Of a DNA stretch of 10,635 nucleotides, positions 7,532 to 10,635 are shown piece after piece; the first letter of the stretch is position 1; each line of letters begins with the position of its first letter. Location: contig DVJG01000204.1 in NCBI GenBank assembly GCA_018710805.1, forward strand, positions 1 through 10,635, written 5' to 3'. Below the pieces are notes generated by a model. That model ran no database searches. It was not told the origin of the DNA and saw nothing but the letters and a program-made list of their open reading frames with translations. Made by a program: the position numbers and the translations under genes. This stretch comes from Candidatus Faecousia faecipullorum. Its GTDB lineage: Bacteria > Bacillota > Clostridia > Oscillospirales > Oscillospiraceae.

Positions 7532-7549
7532 CTTCTTGGTGCATATGCT
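7521..7549 (+). promoter_or_regulatory. Possible sigma-E-like promoter of spoIIID
   Basis: GAATTTC (7521-7527), a 14-base spacer and CATATGCT (7542-7549) loosely resemble the sporulation sigma-E pattern (KMATATT, then CATACANT), each with two mismatches. spoIIID is a sigma-E target in Bacillus and Clostridia, which raises the prior. The match itself is weak, and CATATG is also part of a simple GCATATGC palindrome. Confidence 0.3.
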
Positions 7550-7581
7550 TTCCCAGAGCACACAGCATCGGAGGGAAGCCT

Positions 7582-7833
7582 ATGAAAGAGGACCTGGAAG
7601 AACGAGCCCAGAAGTTGGCTGTGTACGTCATCGAGAATCGTGTCACGGTCCGGGCAGCGGCCCGGCATTTTGGCATTTCCAAATCCACAGTGCATAAAGA
7701 TCTGACCCAGAGACTTGAGGAAACGAATAGAAATCTCTTTTCTCAGGTGCGGGAGGTCTTGGACGAAAATAAACGGGAGCGCCATATCCGGGGAGGATTG
7801 GCAACAAAACGGAAATACGAAAATCAAAAGTAG
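7582..7833 (+). CDS. spoIIID: Stage III sporulation transcriptional regulator SpoIIID
   Basis: An 83-residue DNA-binding protein that switches gene expression in the mother cell during sporulation. The family core is clear: ERAQKLAVYVIENRVTVRAAARHFGISKSTVHKDLTQRL has the helix-turn-helix at about residues 22-41 with the hallmark GxSKSTVHKDLTxRL, and the second half carries VREVLDENKRERHIRGGLATKRKY, the basic region also used for DNA contact. It is about ten residues shorter than the Bacillus subtilis protein (93), missing only the variable tail, as is usual in Clostridia. ATG 7582 follows GGAGGG (7570-7575) by six bases; the longer frame upstream contains no better start and would add unrelated residues. 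The gene is monocistronic: a divergent ltaE lies on one side and a strong terminator follows at once. Its presence marks the organism as a probable spore former. Confidence 0.96.
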   Translation: MKEDLEERAQKLAVYVIENRVTVRAAARHFGISKSTVHKDLTQRLEETNRNLFSQVREVLDENKRERHIRGGLATKRKYENQK

Positions 7834-7835
7834 AA

Positions 7836-7874
7836 TTCATGGCGGGAAGTTTCTTCTCGCCATGAAATTTTTTT
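7836..7874 (+). terminator. Strong intrinsic terminator after spoIIID
   Basis: TTCATGGCGGGAAG (7836-7849) pairs with CTTCTCGCCATGAA (7853-7866) through 14 pairs, one of them G-U, around a three-base loop. Seven Ts follow (7868-7874). It begins two bases after the spoIIID stop codon. Confidence 0.92.
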
Positions 7875-7894
7875 GATTTCATGATAGAATCATG
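7861..7894. repeat. Overlapping palindromes between spoIIID and the sigma-factor gene
   Basis: CATGAAAT (7861-7868) and ATTTCATG (7876-7883) form a perfect inverted repeat across seven bases, and CATGAT (7880-7885) and ATCATG (7889-7894) form another across AGA. The first re-uses the 3' arm of the spoIIID terminator and the second shares CATG with the first. They could be alternative RNA folds or a binding site for control of the sigma gene. Confidence 0.45.
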
Positions 7895-7966
7895 TCAGAA
7901 ATATCTCCCCTGAATCGTATTATGGATAGAGGACCTCAAACATATGACGAAGGATGTGATTGGAAG

Positions 7967-8440
7967 ATGGATGGCGCCCAGGCAAAACGACTAGTCGATC
8001 TTTATGCGGACATGATTCTGCGTATCAGCTACAGCTACTTACGCCAGACCTATGACGCAGAAGATATCTGTCAAACCGTCTTTCTGAAAATTCTTACAAA
8101 TGACCTGCGGTTCGATACGGTGGAGCATGAAAAGGCGTGGATCATCCGCACTACGGTAAATGCCTGCAAGGATTACCGGAAAAGTGCCTTTTTCCGACGG
8201 ACAGTTCCCCTGGACGAGGCCGCAGCAATGACGGCACCTCAGGAGCCGAAAACCGGGGTTTTGGAGGGACTAAAATCCCTGCCGGAAAAATACCGGGTAC
8301 CCCTGTACTTATTTTATTATGAAAACTATACGTCAAAAGAGATCGGAGACGTGCTGGGAGTCAAAGAGGCGGCCATTGCAGCCCGGCTCTCCCGGGGGCG
8401 GAAGATGCTCCGGTCCTACCTTGAAAAGGAGGGTGTCTAA
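7967..8440 (+). CDS. ECF-type sigma-70 family RNA polymerase sigma factor
   Basis: A 157-residue protein from the preferred start, near the usual ECF length. Region 2 is seen in LVDLYADMILRISYSYLRQ and YDAEDICQTVFLKIL (about residues 9-45), the DAED block being the classic -10 binding helix, followed by KAWIIRTTVNACKDYRK (about 61-77). After a linker, region 4 covers about 104-150 with LPEKYRVPLYLFYYENYTSKEI and the helix-turn-helix ending AARLSRGRKMLRSYL. Region 1 and region 3 of primary sigma factors are missing, as expected. ATG 7967 is chosen since region 2 starts just after it and AAGGA lies 12 bases upstream, a rather long gap. In-frame ATGs at 7922 and 7892 would add 15 or 25 residues but have no ribosome site. 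The next gene starts two bases after the stop and is probably its membrane anti-sigma partner. Confidence 0.9.
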   Translation: MDGAQAKRLVDLYADMILRISYSYLRQTYDAEDICQTVFLKILTNDLRFDTVEHEKAWIIRTTVNACKDYRKSAFFRRTVPLDEAAAMTAPQEPKTGVLEGLKSLPEKYRVPLYLFYYENYTSKEIGDVLGVKEAAIAARLSRGRKMLRSYLEKEGV

Positions 8441-8442
8441 GT

Positions 8443-9630
8443 ATGAAGCACAATTTGAGCCAAGAATTCAGGACCTCCATGGACAGCCTTCGCTTTTCGG
8501 ATAAAACCAAGGAGGAAATGGTTATGAAGCTCATGAACCAAACCAATCCCAAGCCCCAGAGCAGCAGCAAGCGCAAAACCCTGGTGCTGATTCTGGCGGC
8601 AGCCATCGCCCTGGTGACCTTCACCGGAGCAGGAATCTATACCCATTGGTCCCGGAGTATGCAGAGCATCCAGCAGATGTCTGAGCTGGAAAAGAATGCG
8701 GCGGACAAGTCCGGTCTGTCCGTCATGCTGGAAGAAACCAAAGCAGCCCAGCCGGAAGAATCCTCGAAGGAAATCGTCAGTGTCACAGATAACGATATTA
8801 CCATCACCGCCGTTCAGAGCATTGTGGACCAATATCGCGCCATGCTGGTGTTCCGTGTGGATGGCTTCCAGCTGCCTAAGGGCGAACAGCCCAGCCTGGA
8901 AGGCGGGGTCGTGACCATCAACGGGAAGGAGCCAACAATCAGCTGGGTCGGTTCGTACTATGATGGAGTAAAAACGCAATCCGATGGCAGTCTCACCTAC
9001 GACGACGGCACACCTGTGGAATATGATTCCAATCATTCGGTTATACCCCGTTATCTGGACAAAAACGGAAGCTTTGAGTACATTCTGGATATGTCCCTGC
9101 CTACCTCTGCCCAGGAAAACGGACTTCAGCCTCTGGAACATCTGAACAGTGAAATCGTTGTCAAATTCACCAGCGTTGGTATTTTTGAAGGTCTGGACCA
9201 CAAATCTCTGGTGGATGGAGATTGGACGCTTAAATGGACCCTCACAGGTACAGACAAGAAGCTTAGTGTGACCCCCAATGCAGCTATTGGTGATTCTGGC
9301 TTCACCTTGGACTCCCTTGAATTATCCCCCATCAGCGCCAATATTATTGTCACCGGCGACCCCTATGCCCATCCCCAGAGGTCCGACGAAAAGCTGGATA
9401 CTCCTGCTCCCCGATGCCCCGTGCTGGCAGGTTTCCGCATGAAAGATGGCAGTTTTATCGAACGAGATTTTAATGCCGTAGGCACCAGCGGCATGAATCC
9501 CATGGATGCGGATACCTTTGAACTTTTTGAAAGCTATCAAATCATTGAGCCGGAAAATGTGGTGGGCCTTGCGTTCTACAACATGGATGATCCAGACAAC
9601 CTTCCTGTGTATGAAGTTTCCCTGAAATAA
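8443..9630 (+). CDS. DUF4179-type membrane protein, probable anti-sigma factor
   Basis: A 395-residue single-pass membrane protein. Residues 1-43 form a charged cytoplasmic tail (LRFSDKTKEEMVMKLMNQ) that in such pairs binds the sigma factor. One hydrophobic helix spans about 45-66 (LVLILAAAIALVTFTGAGIY). The rest, about 67-395, is extracellular and beta-rich with VTDNDITITAVQSIVDQYRA (about 108-127) and GFTLDSLELSPISANIIV (about 285-302), patterns I associate with DUF4179 and DUF5643 domains. No zinc-finger HxxxCxxC motif is present. ATG 8443 lies nine bases after AAGGAGGG (8426-8433), which sits inside the end of the sigma gene; the stop and start are two bases apart, so the pair is translationally coupled. 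The role as a signal sensor that holds the sigma factor is inferred from gene order and family; the signal is unknown. Confidence 0.82.
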   Translation: MKHNLSQEFRTSMDSLRFSDKTKEEMVMKLMNQTNPKPQSSSKRKTLVLILAAAIALVTFTGAGIYTHWSRSMQSIQQMSELEKNAADKSGLSVMLEETKAAQPEESSKEIVSVTDNDITITAVQSIVDQYRAMLVFRVDGFQLPKGEQPSLEGGVVTINGKEPTISWVGSYYDGVKTQSDGSLTYDDGTPVEYDSNHSVIPRYLDKNGSFEYILDMSLPTSAQENGLQPLEHLNSEIVVKFTSVGIFEGLDHKSLVDGDWTLKWTLTGTDKKLSVTPNAAIGDSGFTLDSLELSPISANIIVTGDPYAHPQRSDEKLDTPAPRCPVLAGFRMKDGSFIERDFNAVGTSGMNPMDADTFELFESYQIIEPENVVGLAFYNMDDPDNLPVYEVSLK

Positions 9631-9637
9631 CGTCTCT

Positions 9638-9668
9638 GGCCCGGGCGGATTTACCGCCCGGGCCTTTT
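9638..9668 (+). terminator. Intrinsic terminator after the DUF4179 gene
   Basis: GGCCCGGGCGG (9638-9648) pairs perfectly with CCGCCCGGGCC (9654-9664) around ATTTA. TTTTCTT follows. The minus-strand side has no T tract, so it works mainly for the plus-strand gene. Confidence 0.92.
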
Positions 9669-9669
9669 C

Positions 9670-9774
9670 TTACAGGTCGTCAGCGTCCTGGACAGGCTGT
9701 TCGTCCCAGTCCTTAGGGCGGCCGGTATAACTGCCGTTGGGGTCAATCTCTATTTTCTTGTCCCGAAATCCCAT
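9670..9774 (-). CDS. Small acidic protein of 34 residues, function unknown
   Basis: ATG 9774-9772 on the minus strand is preceded by GGAGGTGA (9786-9779), close to a perfect anti-16S match, with seven bases between GGAGG and the start. The 34 residues open MGFRDKKIEIDPNGSYTGRP and end EQPVQDADDL before TAA 9672-9670. The mix of a basic start, a GSYTG turn and a very acidic end is compositionally biased, with no membrane segment and no cysteine. From memory, short proteins ending in PVQDADDL occur in other Clostridia, some perhaps linked to spores, but I cannot name the family. It is divergent from rlmH and ends just outside the terminator of the DUF4179 gene. No clear promoter was found for it. 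Confidence 0.72.
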   Translation of the reverse strand: MGFRDKKIEIDPNGSYTGRPKDWDEQPVQDADDL

Positions 9775-9821
9775 GGTCTCACCTCCCCTGCTAGTTTGTC
9801 ACTGTGTGTGCATTTTTCGCA

Positions 9822-9850
9822 TTGCCTTTTTCACGCTTTTGTGGTAAAAT
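9822..9850 (+). promoter_or_regulatory. Sigma-A promoter of rlmH with extended -10
   Basis: TTGCCT (9822-9827), 17 bases, then TAAAAT (9845-9850) preceded by TGG (9842-9844), an extended -10 element. Transcription would start about 13 bases before the ATG, so the leader is little more than the ribosome site. Confidence 0.7.
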
Positions 9851-9869
9851 TTTGAAAAGGAGTGATTTT

Positions 9870-10352
9870 ATGTTTGACATTACTCTGATCACCATGGGAA
9901 AGCTGAAAGAAAAGTTCTACATTTCCGCGGCCTCTGAGTACCAAAAACGCCTGAGCGGTTACTGTCGCTTTACTCTGCTGGAGCTGCCGGAAAGCCGGCT
10001 TCCCGAGGACCCCTCCCCTGCGGAAATCTCCGGAGGGCTGGAAAAGGAAGCGGATTTGATTCTCGCAAAAATCCCCAAGGGGGCATGGTTCTGCGTGTTT
10101 ACCCCTGAGGGAAAGGAGCTCAGCAGCGAACTCTTTGCACAAACTTTGAAGAATGTGAAAAGTTCCGGCAAATCCAGCGCCTGTTTTCTCATCGGCTCCT
10201 CCTTTGGCATGGCCCCCAGGGTCAAACAAAGGGCGGACCTGAAACTCTCCATGGGTCCCATGACCTTCCCCCACCATTTGGCAAGGATCATGGTTCTGGA
10301 GCAGATTTACCGGGCAGAGGCAATTCAGGCAGGGAGTAAGTATCATAAATAA
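9870..10352 (+). CDS. rlmH: 23S rRNA pseudouridine-1915 N3-methyltransferase
   Basis: A 160-residue SPOUT-class methyltransferase (YbeA/OrfX family) that uses S-adenosylmethionine to methylate pseudouridine 1915 in helix 69 of 23S rRNA on assembled ribosomes. It begins MFDITLITMGKLKEKFYISA, the typical strand-helix opening. The knotted C-terminal half shows FLIGSSFGM (106-114), RADLKLSM (121-128), and MTFPHHLARIMVLEQIYRA (131-149), ending in GSKYHK, the near-invariant C-terminus. The glycine pair usual in the IGG motif of the SAM site is IGS here (G109, S110), a mild departure. Length agrees with the family (about 155-160). ATG 9870 follows AAGGAG (9857-9862) by seven bases; the in-frame upstream extension has no such site and lies over the promoter. 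It is monocistronic, with its own promoter and terminator. Confidence 0.97.
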   Translation: MFDITLITMGKLKEKFYISAASEYQKRLSGYCRFTLLELPESRLPEDPSPAEISGGLEKEADLILAKIPKGAWFCVFTPEGKELSSELFAQTLKNVKSSGKSSACFLIGSSFGMAPRVKQRADLKLSMGPMTFPHHLARIMVLEQIYRAEAIQAGSKYHK

Positions 10353-10362
10353 AGGCAAATTT

Positions 10363-10396
10363 GTACGGGAGGCAGAAATGCCTCCCCTGCTTTTTT
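10363..10396 (+). terminator. Intrinsic terminator after rlmH
   Basis: GGGAGGCA (10367-10374) and TGCCTCCC (10379-10386) pair perfectly around a GAAA tetraloop. The stem can extend through one C-C mismatch by three pairs (10363-10365 with 10388-10390, one G-U) to reach six Ts (10391-10396); a second T run follows. Confidence 0.88.
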
Positions 10397-10417
10397 ATTT
10401 TTTTCTTGCGAAATACC

Positions 10418-10446
10418 TTGACAGCCGAGGTACATCATGATACAAT
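10418..10446 (+). promoter_or_regulatory. Consensus sigma-A promoter of the PadR gene
   Basis: A perfect TTGACA (10418-10423), 17 bases, then TACAAT (10441-10446). The palindrome ATCATGAT (10434-10441) sits in the spacer and touches the -10 box, and TGACA-A-TGTCA (10464-10474) is centred on the start codon; either could bind the PadR protein for autoregulation, which is common in this family but not shown here. Confidence 0.85.
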
Positions 10447-10468
10447 CATTTCATAAGGAGGGATGACA

Positions 10469-10635
10469 ATGTCAATTGCCGGTGATCTGATTCGCGGACA
10501 CACAGACGCCATCATTCTGGCCCGGCTCATGCGGGGCGACAGCTACGGCTACGAAATCAACAAAATGATCTCCACCCTATCCTTGGGCCGCTTTGAATTA
10601 AAAGAAGCCACCCTCTACACCGCCTTCAAACGGCT
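10469..10635 (+). CDS. PadR family transcriptional regulator, N-terminal part (cut by window edge)
   Basis: The first 55 codons of a winged-helix regulator, open at the right edge. The sequence reads MSIAGDLIRGHTDAIILARL, then MRGDSYGYEINKMI and FELKEATLYTAFKRL, the strongly conserved PadR N-terminal blocks (GDSYGYEI in the second helix and KEATLY in the recognition helix). ATG 10469 follows AGGAGG (10456-10461) by seven bases. An in-frame ATG at 10463 is only one base from the ribosome site and is disfavoured. The dimerising C-terminal helices are outside the window. PadR proteins usually repress a neighbouring transporter or stress gene, often a membrane protein encoded downstream, which here cannot be seen. 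No stop is present in the visible part. Confidence 0.9.
   Translation, partial: MSIAGDLIRGHTDAIILARLMRGDSYGYEINKMISTLSLGRFELKEATLYTAFKR

Noticed and set aside
7471..7581. N-terminal extension of SpoIIID to 120 residues
   Set aside because: The added residues cover the ltaE promoter and palindrome, have no ribosome site and do not match the family, while ATG 7582 gives the standard N-terminus.

Overview
The window looks like chromosomal DNA of a strictly anaerobic, spore-forming Firmicute (Clostridia, most likely an Oscillospiraceae-type gut anaerobe). This is inferred from a single-chain pyruvate:ferredoxin oxidoreductase with extreme codon bias, a clear SpoIIID, strong AGGAGG ribosome sites, TTG start codons, sigma-A promoters with 17-bp spacers, GC-rich coding sequence and many compact intrinsic terminators. 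No insertion sequence, phage gene, CRISPR array, rRNA or tRNA is seen.

Layout. (1) 1-417, minus: N-terminal 139 residues of a ComM/YifB-type Mg-chelatase-like AAA protein, cut by the window edge. (2) 418-632: divergent intergenic region with one sigma-A-type promoter on each strand. (3) 633-5025, plus: PFOR (nifJ/por), then a strong terminator that runs straight into the ribosome site of an iron-sulfur-flavoprotein-like gene, then an overlooked 51-residue small gene. (4) A hairpin at 5057-5091 separates these from the convergent minus-strand pair of an AI-2E-family permease (5093-6346) and a threonine-aldolase-family PLP enzyme (6411-7457). (5) 7458-7581: divergent control region with a near-perfect promoter for the aldolase, a 15-base inverted repeat on its -35 box, and a possible sigma-E-like promoter for spoIIID (7582-7833). 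(6) A strong terminator with overlapping palindromes, then an ECF-type sigma factor and a coupled DUF4179-type membrane protein, probably its anti-sigma partner. (7) A 34-codon minus-strand small gene with a very strong ribosome site, divergent from rlmH. (8) rlmH with its own promoter and terminator, then the start of a PadR-family regulator with a consensus promoter, cut by the right edge.

Functional picture. The window is mostly core metabolism and housekeeping: pyruvate oxidation to acetyl-CoA and reduced ferredoxin, a possible redox flavoprotein partner, amino-acid aldol chemistry, sporulation control in the mother cell, an envelope or stress sigma/anti-sigma pair, and 23S rRNA methylation. 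I see no convincing new multi-gene system. The points most worth a second look are two unlisted small genes, the terminator abutting the flavoprotein gene, and the inverted repeats around spoIIID.
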